The notes below the pieces were generated by a model. The model saw only the letters and a list, made by a program, of their open reading frames with translations. It ran no database searches and was not told where the DNA came from. A program made the position numbers and the translations under genes. Of a stretch of DNA of 64,000 nucleotides, positions 56,864-64,000 are shown piece after piece (the stretch's first letter is position 1; every line of letters begins with the position of its first letter). This stretch comes from Candidatus Woesearchaeota archaeon (GTDB taxonomy: Archaea > Nanobdellota > Nanobdellia > Woesearchaeales > UBA525): positions 1-64,000 of the forward strand of contig JAPPOH010000012.1 of NCBI GenBank assembly GCA_028818155.1, written 5' to 3'.

Positions 56864-57496
56864 CTACTTATCTGACTCGGGTTTTTCCTCAGGCTTTTCC
56901 TTCTTCTCTTCCTTAGGTGGTTTTTCTTCGGATTTCGGCTTCTTTTCTTTGGATTTCTCCTCAGACTTCTTCTCAGGCTCTTCCTTCTTCGGCTTCTTCT
57001 CAGCTGCAACTTTCGCTGCTCGCTCAGCAATCACTGCCGCTTTGTCGACGACATCTGCGTCTAATGAACCACCTGCCTTCTCGATTTTCTCTTTCGCTTT
57101 CGGCGTTGCCAGCGCAACGGAAACACTCAAGGAAGATCCTACGCGACCGCCACCGAGTAATTTCTCAATGCCAAGCTCACGTAAGTTCACGATAATCTTG
57201 CCTGCTTTCTCAGCAGCCTTTCCAGTTTTCACTAACGTAGCAGCAATACTGCTGAGGTGGCCAATGTTGATTGTTTTACTTCTCTCAAACCTGCTATGGA
57301 AGCCTCGCTTGGACGGATCCTTCCCGCCTTTGTACTTCTTCCAGACGCTTGGCTTCCTACCGTCGCCTTTCTTCCCAGAGCCTGCATTTCCTCTACCACC
57401 ACGGTGGCCTGCACCACGGTGTTTCTTCATGCTCCCCCACCCATGGGTGTTCGAGCCACGCTGCCGCGAGTTTTTCTTTCTGAGTCGTGTTACCAT
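56864..57496 (-). CDS. rpl15: Ribosomal protein L15 with Lys/Glu-rich tail
   Basis: Large-subunit protein L15: VTRLRKKNSRQRGSNTHGWG, the Gly-rich GAGHRGGRGNAGSGKKGDGR, and KYKGGKDPSKRGFHSRFE. The last 55 residues are a Lys/Glu/Pro-rich tail (KPKKEEPEKKSEEKSKEKKP). Overlaps L30 by 7 nt. It is the last ribosomal gene before the 7.2-kb gap to SecY. Confidence 0.95.
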   Translation of the reverse strand: MVTRLRKKNSRQRGSNTHGWGSMKKHRGAGHRGGRGNAGSGKKGDGRKPSVWKKYKGGKDPSKRGFHSRFERSKTINIGHLSSIAATLVKTGKAAEKAGKIIVNLRELGIEKLLGGGRVGSSLSVSVALATPKAKEKIEKAGGSLDADVVDKAAVIAERAAKVAAEKKPKKEEPEKKSEEKSKEKKPKSEEKPPKEEKKEKPEEKPESDK

Positions 57497-57924
57497 AGCA
57501 TCCTCTTGAGGAAATCATCCATATCTGTTCGCTTCCCAAGGCAACCGCCATTTGCGAAGCTGACTTTGATACCCTTTCGGCCGAAGCCGCCTTTCGGTGG
57601 CGGTAAGCGGAAGACGTTGATTGGCTTCCCGTTTTTCATGATTGATGGTCGCTTTTGGAGTGCTTTGAGCGTCTCGTGTGAGATGTAGCCGTACGCGACA
57701 TAGTCTTTGACCTTGTGCAGCAACCCGTGGTTGGTTGCGTTGTCATCGAGGACTGCAAGTGCTTGCTTTTGCCTGAGTTTCAAGATATAGAGTGCTTTCT
57801 TAATGTCGTGTCGTACACGGACAGTGCCACGAATGAGCAACACAGCGAGGTGCTTCGTTGCTTTCGCAACTTTTTCTTCTTTCTCAACCTTCTTCACGGT
57901 CTCGATTGCTTTCTCAACGTCCAT
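57490..57924 (-). CDS. rpl30: Ribosomal protein L30
   Basis: Archaeal L30: LAVLLIRGTVRVRHDIKKAL, VLDDNATNHGLLHKVKDYVA and FRLPPPKGGFGRKGIKVSF. The first 20 residues are a charged extension (KAIETVKKVEKEEKVAKATK). The gene abuts S5 with no gap. Confidence 0.94.
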   Translation of the reverse strand: MDVEKAIETVKKVEKEEKVAKATKHLAVLLIRGTVRVRHDIKKALYILKLRQKQALAVLDDNATNHGLLHKVKDYVAYGYISHETLKALQKRPSIMKNGKPINVFRLPPPKGGFGRKGIKVSFANGGCLGKRTDMDDFLKRMLW

Positions 57925-58680
57925 TTACTCTTGTGCTGCGAGCACTTCCTCCATGTCTTCTTTTCTCGTGTCTTTCTTCATTGCGCCATCTGCAATGAGG
58001 AGTTGATCGTTATACTTATCGAGGACTTTCATTGTTGATAACTTGCGAAGTGCTTTCTCGCACGCTTTCACAATGTTCATCTTCGTTTTTGTCTGTCCGA
58101 ATGACTTGCTCCAGACGTCTTTGATGCCTGCGAGTGCAAGGATCTTTGCGCATTCCTTTTCAACACAGAGGCCTTTTCCTTTTGGTGCCGGGAGTAAGTT
58201 AATGATCACACTGCCGCACTTGCCCTGCACCGCGAATGGGATGCTGTGTGGGCTGTCCGCTTTGTCTTCCCATGAACCAACCCCTCTGCGAATCTTGAAC
58301 ACGTTGAGTTTCGCTTGCCTGAGCGCTTTCTCACGTGCAGGAACAGTCTCTTTTGCGCTGCCGAAACCAATACCGACGTGTCCGTCTCTGTCACCAACGA
58401 CAGCGACTGCTGTGAACTTTGGCTTGTTTCCTTCTCGTGTTTTCTTCTGCGTATTCTTGAAGACTCGCCGCTGTCCACCGCCGAACTTTCCTTTTGCCTG
58501 TCCTACTAAGAGGAACTCCACTTCTAAGTTGAGGAGCATATCGCTGATCTCCGGCTCAAGGATGCATTGTCCTGCTTCGAGGATCGTGTCAATATCTTTG
58601 ATTTCTTTTGTCTTCACTGCGCGGCCAATTGCCGTGAGTGGCTTCCATTCGTCCGGGTTGAATTCGACTTGTTCTGGCAT
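57925..58680 (-). CDS. rps5: Ribosomal protein S5
   Basis: Small-subunit protein of 251 residues: the KPLTAIGRAVKTKEI start, FKNTQKKTREGNKPKFTAVA, VVGDRDGHVGIGFGSAKETV and GKGLCVEKECAKILALAGI. The C-terminal tail (KEDMEEVLAAQE) is slightly longer than in other archaea. Ends directly at the L30 start. Confidence 0.95.
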   Translation of the reverse strand: MPEQVEFNPDEWKPLTAIGRAVKTKEIKDIDTILEAGQCILEPEISDMLLNLEVEFLLVGQAKGKFGGGQRRVFKNTQKKTREGNKPKFTAVAVVGDRDGHVGIGFGSAKETVPAREKALRQAKLNVFKIRRGVGSWEDKADSPHSIPFAVQGKCGSVIINLLPAPKGKGLCVEKECAKILALAGIKDVWSKSFGQTKTKMNIVKACEKALRKLSTMKVLDKYNDQLLIADGAMKKDTRKEDMEEVLAAQE

Positions 58681-58684
58681 AGGA

Positions 58685-59173
58685 TCACTTCATGAGTTTG
58701 ATTTTCATATCTGCCACCTGTTTTGGCATTGTTTCGTTGATATGCTGGCCTTGTGCACGTTCATCTGGTGGGAGACTTTCTTCTCCGATGCGTACCTTGA
58801 GGCCTGCTTCTTTTGCGCCTTTCGCGACAGCATAGACTCTGCTGCCTTTGTGGTGTGTTTGTAAGCCGATATCCACGATGATATCGCCATTAATTTTCTT
58901 CTTGACTTTGTTCGCGAGGAGTATTCCTGTAAGGTATGCTGCTGGGAGGTTGCCTGCTGCTGCTTTCCATCCGAGTTTCTTGAGGTCTGATGCTCTCGCA
59001 GTTGCGACAACTTTATCGCCGTCCGCATCGTACTCAACTAATTGAGCGACAACGCTCTTGTTGCTCTTTCTGATGACTAGCCTGACGAGGCCGCTCTTTA
59101 AGAGTGAGAGACGTGTCTTGTAGTCTGTCCTGCCTTTTCTTTTTCTCCTGTATTGGATGACGCGCTTACTCAT
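58685..59173 (-). CDS. rpl18: Ribosomal protein L18
   Basis: L18 family: RRKRKGRTDYKTRLSLLKSG, RLVIRKSNKSVVAQLVEYDA, LPAAYLTGILLANKVKKKI and KVRIGEESLPPDERAQGQHI. Overlaps L19e by 8 nt at its start. Confidence 0.93.
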   Translation of the reverse strand: MSKRVIQYRRKRKGRTDYKTRLSLLKSGLVRLVIRKSNKSVVAQLVEYDADGDKVVATARASDLKKLGWKAAAGNLPAAYLTGILLANKVKKKINGDIIVDIGLQTHHKGSRVYAVAKGAKEAGLKVRIGEESLPPDERAQGQHINETMPKQVADMKIKLMK

Positions 59174-59624
59174 TTTGTACCATCCCTTTTTCGTTCATGA
59201 AAAGCTTGATGTGTCGAACACTTCTGAAGAAACCACCTTTGCTCTTCGTGTAGAGCGTTCGATAGTTTGCAGTGTTGAGGATTTTTTTCTCTTTGAGCTC
59301 TTTGAGGAATTTTCGCTGCACTCTGACTTTACGCATCCATGCATCTTTGCTTGGGTTTCGCGCCGTCGCCTTTCCTTTCCTGCTCCCGATACCTTTTTGG
59401 AGGCCTTTACTCTTTTGCTTCGCGATCTTTCTCGCACGTCCACGGCTAATACCTTTGACGGGTTTTGCCTTGATCATGCCGTCGCTGATGAGGCCTTTGA
59501 TATCTTCTTTTGTGATCGCCTGTTTGATATCGTTTAATCGTGCTGGGTCAAAGACGATCCTGTGTGGGGATGCTTTGAGGACTGCGCCAGCCAGGCGTTT
59601 TTGGAGTGAAAGGTCGTATGTCAT
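59166..59624 (-). CDS. rpl19e: Ribosomal protein L19e
   Basis: L19e of archaea and eukaryotes: LQKRLAGAVLKASPHRIVFD, ITKEDIKGLISDGMIKAKPV, GRARKIAKQKSKGLQKGIGS and a C-terminal basic helix. 4-nt overlap with L32e. Confidence 0.95.
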   Translation of the reverse strand: MTYDLSLQKRLAGAVLKASPHRIVFDPARLNDIKQAITKEDIKGLISDGMIKAKPVKGISRGRARKIAKQKSKGLQKGIGSRKGKATARNPSKDAWMRKVRVQRKFLKELKEKKILNTANYRTLYTKSKGGFFRSVRHIKLFMNEKGMVQNE

Positions 59625-60310
59625 TGTTTTTCTTTAGGAGTTTGTTTTTCTGCAGCCTTCTTCTCCTCTGGCTTTTGAGCAGTGTCTTTGGATTCCTTTG
59701 GGGCTTTCTCCTTTTCTTCTGCTTTTGGAGTTGCTTTCTTCTCGGCAGGTCCTGCTTTCGGAGTCTCCTTCTTTGGTGTTGGTTTCTCTTCCTTTTTCTC
59801 TGCTGTCTTCGCTTCTTCCTTTGCCTTGTCTTCGAGGCTTTCTTTCTCTTTTGCGGCAGCCGCCTTCGCTTTCTTCTCTTTCTCAGCTGATCGCTCCTTC
59901 TTTTCCTTTGTTTGTTGCTCGAATTTCTCTTGCAGCTCTTTCACTGTGTCAAGTGAGCCATTCATAATGGTGAGGCCTGCTTTACTTGCTGCTTCAATGA
60001 TTGCGATTCTTCTCTTGCCGCCAACTTTACCAACGACAACGCAGTGTTTCTTAGCGTCCAAGTCAGTTAGCTCTTCAACACGGACAACTCTTGTCGGGAG
60101 GAGTCCTGCGAGCGTCATACCTCTGACAGCGCGAGGTGTTTGCCATCCTGTGGACATTTTTGTGAGGTATCCTCTCCTGTTGTCGCCAACTTTGTTGTGG
60201 AGTCCCTTTGGTTTGCGCCAGATTTTTGCGAGTTTCTTGTGCTTCGTATCATGCCGGATGAACTTCGGCTGCTTCTTGCGCATCGTCCGCTTCACTTCTA
60301 GCTCTTTCAT
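59621..60310 (-). CDS. rpl32e: Ribosomal protein L32e with long Lys/Glu-rich tail
   Basis: Core residues 1-130 match L32e: KKQPKFIRHDTKHKKLAKIW, RRGYLTKMSTGWQTPRAVRG and IAIIEAASKAGLTIMNG. The following 100 residues are a low-complexity tail (KEKKAKAAAAKEKESLEDKA, PKKETPKAGPAEKKATPKAE). Same type of tail as in L15 and L14e. Confidence 0.94.
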   Translation of the reverse strand: MKELEVKRTMRKKQPKFIRHDTKHKKLAKIWRKPKGLHNKVGDNRRGYLTKMSTGWQTPRAVRGMTLAGLLPTRVVRVEELTDLDAKKHCVVVGKVGGKRRIAIIEAASKAGLTIMNGSLDTVKELQEKFEQQTKEKKERSAEKEKKAKAAAAKEKESLEDKAKEEAKTAEKKEEKPTPKKETPKAGPAEKKATPKAEEKEKAPKESKDTAQKPEEKKAAEKQTPKEKQ

Positions 60311-60849
60311 ACAGGCCTCCCGTCCTTTTCAGTGATGTAAATACCGTCTTGGAAGATACGCATATCGAATCCTGGGCGCTTTGTGAGTTTTTCGATTGCG
60401 CTTGCCTGGTTGCCTGCAACTTCTTTTTCGACGGATGTTACCGTGATAATTTCCCCGTCAATGTTCACGTCTGCGTTCTCCATGAGCTGCAAGTGTCTCG
60501 GCACGCTCTCTCCGATGAAATTTTTGACCTCGAGCACGCCATCTTTCATGCTGACGTTCATTGGGAAGTGGCCCGCACAGATCTTGAGCTTGTATGTGTG
60601 CCCTTCAGAAACGCCTCGCATCATGTTCTTGAGGTGTGCCATGCCTGTTTTGATCATACGCTTGTGATTCCTCGTTCCATTCTTTGCTGCAAAGACAACT
60701 GTCTGCCCCTCAACCTTGAGCGGTGTGTGTTTCGTGCCAATTTTTCTCGTGATTTCTCCTTTCTCACCTTTCACAGTTGCTGCTGTACCATCTACTGTTA
60801 CGCTCACTCCCTCCGGGATTGCCACTGTTTCTTTGAGGTCAAGGTGCAT
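60307..60849 (-). CDS. rpl6: Ribosomal protein L6
   Basis: L6 with its two repeats: VAIPEGVSVTVDGTAATVKG and FAAKNGTRNHKRMIKTGMAH, then YKLKICAGHFPMNVSMKDGV and QASAIEKLTKRPGFDMRIFQ. It shares one nucleotide with S8. Confidence 0.95.
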   Translation of the reverse strand: MHLDLKETVAIPEGVSVTVDGTAATVKGEKGEITRKIGTKHTPLKVEGQTVVFAAKNGTRNHKRMIKTGMAHLKNMMRGVSEGHTYKLKICAGHFPMNVSMKDGVLEVKNFIGESVPRHLQLMENADVNIDGEIITVTSVEKEVAGNQASAIEKLTKRPGFDMRIFQDGIYITEKDGRPV

Positions 60850-61241
60850 TAGTATACATACGCGAGCAGCTTGCCGCCGACGTTTTCCTCCTTTGCTTGC
60901 TTGTGTGTCATGATTCCCTTATTCGTGCTTAAGATCAGCACGCCGAAATCTTTGCTTGGTAAGTAGCGCTTCTCGAACTGGACGAACCCTTTCGTGTCTA
61001 CGTTGAACTGTGGCGTGATCACGCCTGTTTTGTTCACTTTCCCTGCGAGATTGATGGTGAGGGAGTTGCCTCGTGCATCTTTGTCTTCTGTGTACGTTGT
61101 GATGTAGCCTTCATCTTGCATGATTTGTAAGACAGCACGAATCATCTTGCTGTTCAATGGAGTGGTAAAATTTCTTTTTCCTACCTGTTCTGCGTTGAGG
61201 ATCCTGCTCAGGACTGCTGCGAGTGGGTTGTTTAGTGCCAT
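60849..61241 (-). CDS. rps8: Ribosomal protein S8
   Basis: S8, 130 residues: NNPLAAVLSRILNAEQVGKR, RAVLQIMQDEGYITTYTEDK and GVLILSTNKGIMTHKQAKEE, ending GGKLLAYVY. ATG 61241 is the family start; an in-frame extension lies inside S14. Confidence 0.95.
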   Translation of the reverse strand: MALNNPLAAVLSRILNAEQVGKRNFTTPLNSKMIRAVLQIMQDEGYITTYTEDKDARGNSLTINLAGKVNKTGVITPQFNVDTKGFVQFEKRYLPSKDFGVLILSTNKGIMTHKQAKEENVGGKLLAYVY

Positions 61242-61245
61242 AGTA

Positions 61246-61476
61246 TCAACTGTATTGTTTAAATCCAAGCTCTGTTGCGTTTTCACGGAAGCACTGTCTG
61301 CATAAGCCGAGACTAAAGCTCCGAATGTGTCCTCCGAAACGGCCGCATCGTACGCACGGGCGTTTTGTCTTGCCCGATTGGCGTTCTTTTGGCACGTTAT
61401 GTTTTTTGTACTTCGCGTACTTGCCTGGTTTATCCTTAATTTGTGTGAGGACTTTGCTATGATGTGTTGTTGTCAT
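61246..61476 (-). CDS. rps14: Ribosomal protein S14 (zinc type)
   Basis: S14 with a zinc ribbon: [20 protein letters not shown] followed by CRQCF, and a basic start ([20 protein letters not shown]). 76 residues, longer than the usual 50-56 of archaeal S14 by the N-terminal part. Confidence 0.94.
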   Translation of the reverse strand: MTTTHHSKVLTQIKDKPGKYAKYKKHNVPKERQSGKTKRPCVRCGRFGGHIRSFSLGLCRQCFRENATELGFKQYS

Positions 61477-61997
61477 TCTTCTAACCTCGTCTTGAATGAT
61501 GCGTCCATGAACTGGATTGCGTCATCTTGATTGATAATGTGTGATTTTTTCATGCCTGCTGGGCGAATCTTTCGTAATTTGACTCTGTATCCTGGACGTG
61601 TGAGTGTAATACAGACTTGCAGACCGATGATGCCGATTTCTGGATCGTATTTTGCGCCGTCAATATCGATATATTCTGGGATGCCGAAGCTGACGTTGCC
61701 GCAGGAATCGTAATTTTTCTTGGAAAGGTTGTTTTCCTTTGCTGAGAGGAGTCGTGGGATGATATCCATTGCCTCCTTACCTCTGAGTGTGACTTTACAA
61801 CCGATTGGCAGGCCAGGACGGAGACCCCAGCTTGGGATACGTTTCTTCGTGATCGTCTTCACAGGTGGTACGCCCGTTAGTTGTTCGAGGAGCTTGACAC
61901 CTTTCTCGAGTAATTGTGCGTCCTTTCCTGCGCCGATGTTCAGTGTGACTTTTGCCACGCGAATCTGCCGCATTGGGTTCATGAGTTCTTGTGTCAT
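61473..61997 (-). CDS. rpl5: Ribosomal protein L5
   Basis: L5: [60 protein letters not shown] and [20 protein letters not shown]. Binds 5S rRNA in the central protuberance. 4-nt overlaps on both sides. Confidence 0.96.
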   Translation of the reverse strand: MTQELMNPMRQIRVAKVTLNIGAGKDAQLLEKGVKLLEQLTGVPPVKTITKKRIPSWGLRPGLPIGCKVTLRGKEAMDIIPRLLSAKENNLSKKNYDSCGNVSFGIPEYIDIDGAKYDPEIGIIGLQVCITLTRPGYRVKLRKIRPAGMKKSHIINQDDAIQFMDASFKTRLEE

Positions 61998-62638
61998 AGT
62001 GCTGCTTTCTCCACAACGTATGCGTATCGTTTTGTCGTTTGGACATTCTCTTCTGTCTTAACTGAGAGCGTGTCCCCTTCTATTTTCTTGATTGTGCCAA
62101 GTGATCCGATGTGACTTCCGCCAGTGATGAGGGTTGTTGCGCCCTCCTTGAGCGGATAGTGTGCTGTGATTTTGTTGTTCGTGACTGCGACTGTGTCTCC
62201 TGTTTTGTATGTATCTTTCTCCACAATAATGTTCATGCCACTCGCACAGTTGAGCTGCGTTTTGCCACCTGCGATTGTTGTTTTGCCGCGAATTTTCTGC
62301 AGTGTTGCTTGGTTTTTTGTCGGTTCCACTGTGAGCATATTGTTTTTGTTCAAGCTGACGCGATAGAGATCTTTCCCGAGACCGAGAACGTCCATGAAAC
62401 CGACTGGTGAGTCTGCATGGTGCACTCTTCTTCCGTTTACGGTGACATTGTGCAGCTTCAGGATTTTGTTCACGTGTGCTTTTGTATCTGCGACGCGTAA
62501 GACATCGCGAAGCACAACGACTAGCGGGAGTGTTTGCTCTAATGGAAGGCCACGTGGTCGTGGTCGTGTGACGAACTTCTCCGCCTTTCTGTCAATTGGC
62601 CATGTTTTTGGTGCAGCGATGCATTTGATGTGTGTCAT
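61994..62638 (-). CDS. rps4e: Ribosomal protein S4e
   Basis: S4e, 214 residues: [40 protein letters not shown], the S4-like RNA-binding region, then the KOW-like end ([17 protein letters not shown]). Shorter than many archaeal homologues. Confidence 0.94.
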   Translation of the reverse strand: MTHIKCIAAPKTWPIDRKAEKFVTRPRPRGLPLEQTLPLVVVLRDVLRVADTKAHVNKILKLHNVTVNGRRVHHADSPVGFMDVLGLGKDLYRVSLNKNNMLTVEPTKNQATLQKIRGKTTIAGGKTQLNCASGMNIIVEKDTYKTGDTVAVTNNKITAHYPLKEGATTLITGGSHIGSLGTIKKIEGDTLSVKTEENVQTTKRYAYVVEKAAL

Positions 62639-63003
62639 GAGAGCCTCTTTTTGTCTGATTTGTCAAGTTCTACGAGCATCACGTTTGATGCAGAGAACCC
62701 GATTTGTACTTTTGTTGCCCCGTCCGGCTTGATGCGTTCAACTTTTGCGATGAACAGCCTGCCTTTACTGAGATCTACTCTGTCAACTTTGCCTTCTCGG
62801 CCTTTGAACTCGCCCCTTAGCACGCGAACTGTATCCCCAGTTCGTACTCTGAGGGAACGCTTCTTGTGTTTTTCTCGTAGTTCTTTCGCGAGGTGTGCAG
62901 CGAGGAATTTGCCACGGACGTGAAGAGGAGCGTTGTATCGAAACTTCCGCTGCTTTCTCGTTTGGGTGCTTGCCTTCCATGCTGGTGAATATGCTTTTTT
63001 CAT
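62635..63003 (-). CDS. rpl24: Ribosomal protein L24
   Basis: L24 with KOW motif: [40 protein letters not shown] and [20 protein letters not shown]. 122 residues. Confidence 0.95.
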   Translation of the reverse strand: MKKAYSPAWKASTQTRKQRKFRYNAPLHVRGKFLAAHLAKELREKHKKRSLRVRTGDTVRVLRGEFKGREGKVDRVDLSKGRLFIAKVERIKPDGATKVQIGFSASNVMLVELDKSDKKRLS

Positions 63004-63007
63004 AGTA

Positions 63008-63409
63008 TCACACGATGATTGTTGCTACTTTTGCGACTGCCGGCCATCTTGTGCTGACTTCTTTCGCGATAGGTCCCTTGAAGATCGTTCCTTTCGGGTT
63101 CCCTTTTTCGTCTTTGAGGACGACTGCTGCGTTATCTTCGAATGCGACGCGCATGCCATCCGCTCTCCTGTATTCTTTTTTCTGACGTACAATGATTGCA
63201 TGTACGACTTGTTTTCGCATTTCCGGTCGGCCTTTCTTGACTGCTGCCATGACGATGTCGCCAACGCCTGCTGCAGGTGAACGTCCTTTTCGGGTTTTGT
63301 GACCGAGTACTGCAAAAACTTTGAGGAGTTTTGCACCGCTATTATCACATGTAGGTACTTGTGCCCCTACTGGGATCGCTCGTGTCACGTTTGCTTTGAC
63401 TGCTTTCAT
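63008..63409 (-). CDS. rpl14: Ribosomal protein L14
   Basis: L14: [40 protein letters not shown] and [20 protein letters not shown]. Overlaps the S17 stop by 4 nt. Confidence 0.96.
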   Translation of the reverse strand: MKAVKANVTRAIPVGAQVPTCDNSGAKLLKVFAVLGHKTRKGRSPAAGVGDIVMAAVKKGRPEMRKQVVHAIIVRQKKEYRRADGMRVAFEDNAAVVLKDEKGNPKGTIFKGPIAKEVSTRWPAVAKVATIIV

Positions 63410-63672
63410 AGGACCTTTGTTACGATGAAGTGTTTTGTTTTGCTGAGAGGTCGCGTTTCCATGATTTCAACACGGTCGCCTTTTTTTGCGCCGAGTTCGT
63501 CATGTGCTTTGACTCGCGTTCTCCTCTTTTCGTATCGTTGATATTTTTTCACGTACTTTCTTCGTGGCCATTCGACGGTGACCGTCTTTGCCATCTTGTC
63601 ACTGACGACGGTGCCGGTGAAGGTTCTCCCTCTCGTCGACAATGTTGGTTCGGTTGATTGTTTTGTTGCCAT
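63406..63672 (-). CDS. rps17: Ribosomal protein S17
   Basis: S17: RGRTFTGTVVSDKMAKTVTV, EWPRRKYVKKYQRYEKRRTR and AKKGDRVEIMETRPLSKTKH. It begins inside the preceding p29-like gene (74 nt shared) and its N-terminal extension is shorter than the archaeal norm. Confidence 0.94.
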   Translation of the reverse strand: MATKQSTEPTLSTRGRTFTGTVVSDKMAKTVTVEWPRRKYVKKYQRYEKRRTRVKAHDELGAKKGDRVEIMETRPLSKTKHFIVTKVL

Positions 63673-63772
63673 TTTTGGTTTTGAGTGTGTAGGTACCTTT
63701 TGTTTCGTTGATGATTGTTCCTTCGTGTGTTGCGTTGTGTGTTGTTATCGTGACGTGCTTGCCTATATTCAT
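63599..63772 (-). CDS. Short RNase P p29-like (Rnp1/Pop4) protein, 57 aa
   Basis: Too short for a normal ORF search. Between SUI1 and S17, the exact place of rnp1 in archaeal ribosomal operons. The chain IGKHVTITTHNATHEGTIIN followed by ETKGTYTLKTKNGNKTINRT matches the p29 beta-barrel start (S-x-N-x-x-x-x-G-x-I-x-x-E-T-x-x-T), but the remaining two thirds of p29 are absent; the frame stops inside S17. A minimal p29 or a remnant. ATG 63772 overlaps the SUI1 stop by 4 nt. Confidence 0.55.
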   Translation of the reverse strand: MNIGKHVTITTHNATHEGTIINETKGTYTLKTKNGNKTINRTNIVDERENLHRHRRQ

Positions 63773-64000
63773 TTGACGTGGATCGTTTCGGCGAGGAAGC
63801 CTTGTTTCATGAGTTCTTCCTTGACTTTTCTTCTGTGATCACCCTGCAGTTCGATGATGCCTTTCTTGGCCGTGCCGCCGCACGCGAACTTGTTCTTGAG
63901 TTTTTTCGCCAATGATTTTGTGTCGACTTCGTGTTCGTTGATACCCTCAATGACTGTGTATGCTTTCCCGAATTTTTTCTTTTCGAGCTTGACGATGATA
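63769..64000 (-). CDS. Translation initiation factor SUI1/eIF1-type, partial
   Basis: The end of the window cuts the 5' part. The 76 visible codons read KKKFGKAYTVIEGINEHEVD, TKSLAKKLKNKFACGGTAKK, GIIELQGDHRRKVKEELMKQ and GFLAETIHVK, with the typical L-K-x-K-x-A-C-G-G and Q-G-D-H-x-x-x-V blocks. It helps start-codon choice on the ribosome and is the usual first neighbour of rnp1-rps17. Confidence 0.94.
   Translation of the reverse strand, partial: IIVKLEKKKFGKAYTVIEGINEHEVDTKSLAKKLKNKFACGGTAKKGIIELQGDHRRKVKEELMKQGFLAETIHVK

Noticed and set aside
56949-57509. 186-residue plus-strand frame opposite L15
   Set aside because: Ser/Phe/Pro-rich mirror of the Lys/Glu-rich L15 tail.
1-64000. tRNA, rRNA and CRISPR search by eye
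   Set aside because: No cloverleaf with T-loop GTTCRANYC context, no rRNA-like stretches and no repeat-spacer pattern were seen in the intergenic gaps.

Overview
The window is archaeal. It carries a long archaeal-type S17-L14-L24-S4e-L5-S14-S8-L6-L32e-L19e-L18-S5-L30-L15 ribosomal run with SUI1 and an RNase P p29-like gene ahead of it, SecY with a DUF106/EMC3-like insertase, L14e and L34e, Pelota, archaeal-type PheRS, TrmB and Lrp/AsnC regulators, and many TATA boxes 22-30 nt ahead of start codons (leaderless style). Very tight packing (4-nt ATGA overlaps almost everywhere, convergent genes overlapping at their ends), many orphan proteins of 50-300 residues and many toxin-antitoxin pairs fit a DPANN archaeon, most like Woesearchaeota. 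That placement is an inference from gene content only. No rRNA, tRNA or CRISPR array was recognised.

Layout. 0-12 kb: mixed genes, including a VKOR membrane protein, a toxin-antitoxin pair with its operator, DUF2203, a SemiSWEET-type protein, an MscS channel, a very unusual GcvT-serine hydroxymethyltransferase fusion, endonuclease III, an Mrp/NBP35 ATPase and a Fic protein. 12.3-18.6 kb: a complete, translationally coupled suf operon read leftwards (Cys-containing HTH regulator, 53-residue acidic protein, SufB with a 384-residue intein, SufD, SufS, SufU/IscU, SufC). 18.6-22.6 kb: small membrane proteins, a double Lrp/AsnC regulator and two orphan proteins that share a promoter cassette.

22.5-32.9 kb: the most interesting block, a leftward cluster of six genes for a cell-surface assembly. 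It encodes a signal-anchored beta-rich protein, a coiled-coil tail-anchored protein, a multi-pass membrane protein with a large exterior domain, and three related lipoproteins. One lipoprotein carries two copies of what looks like the 3D (MltA-type) domain, the second copy without its aspartates. A CheR-like methyltransferase gene sits inside this cluster, flanked by a short direct repeat. 32.9-38.6 kb: Pelota, a membrane protein and a homologue of the aminoglycoside-resistance 16S rRNA methyltransferases, then small regulators, TrmB and a second Fic protein. 38.7-43.3 kb: pheS, a free-standing LAGLIDADG endonuclease gene, then pheT.

43.3-64 kb: a RHH/UPF0175 regulator with a perfect operator, membrane proteins, L14e, L34e, an inositol-monophosphatase-family enzyme, DUF106 and SecY. 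A 7.2-kb accessory island (49.6-56.9 kb) then separates SecY from L15. It holds a Cys-rich surface protein, two tandem duplicated toxin-antitoxin pairs, a TrmB regulator facing a lone ABC-type binding lipoprotein, an XTP pyrophosphatase behind a HEPN-MNT pair, an orphan HTH antitoxin-like gene and a Nudix hydrolase. The ribosomal operon fills the rest, and its first gene (SUI1/eIF1) runs off the window end.

Recurring themes are palindromic operators placed directly against the start codon of self-regulating DNA-binding proteins, addiction or defence modules set between housekeeping genes, and two LAGLIDADG elements (the SufB intein and the phe gene). The two gene-free stretches longer than 300 bases on a 60-residue cutoff (1852-2172 and 23499-23805) each contain one small gene, described below.
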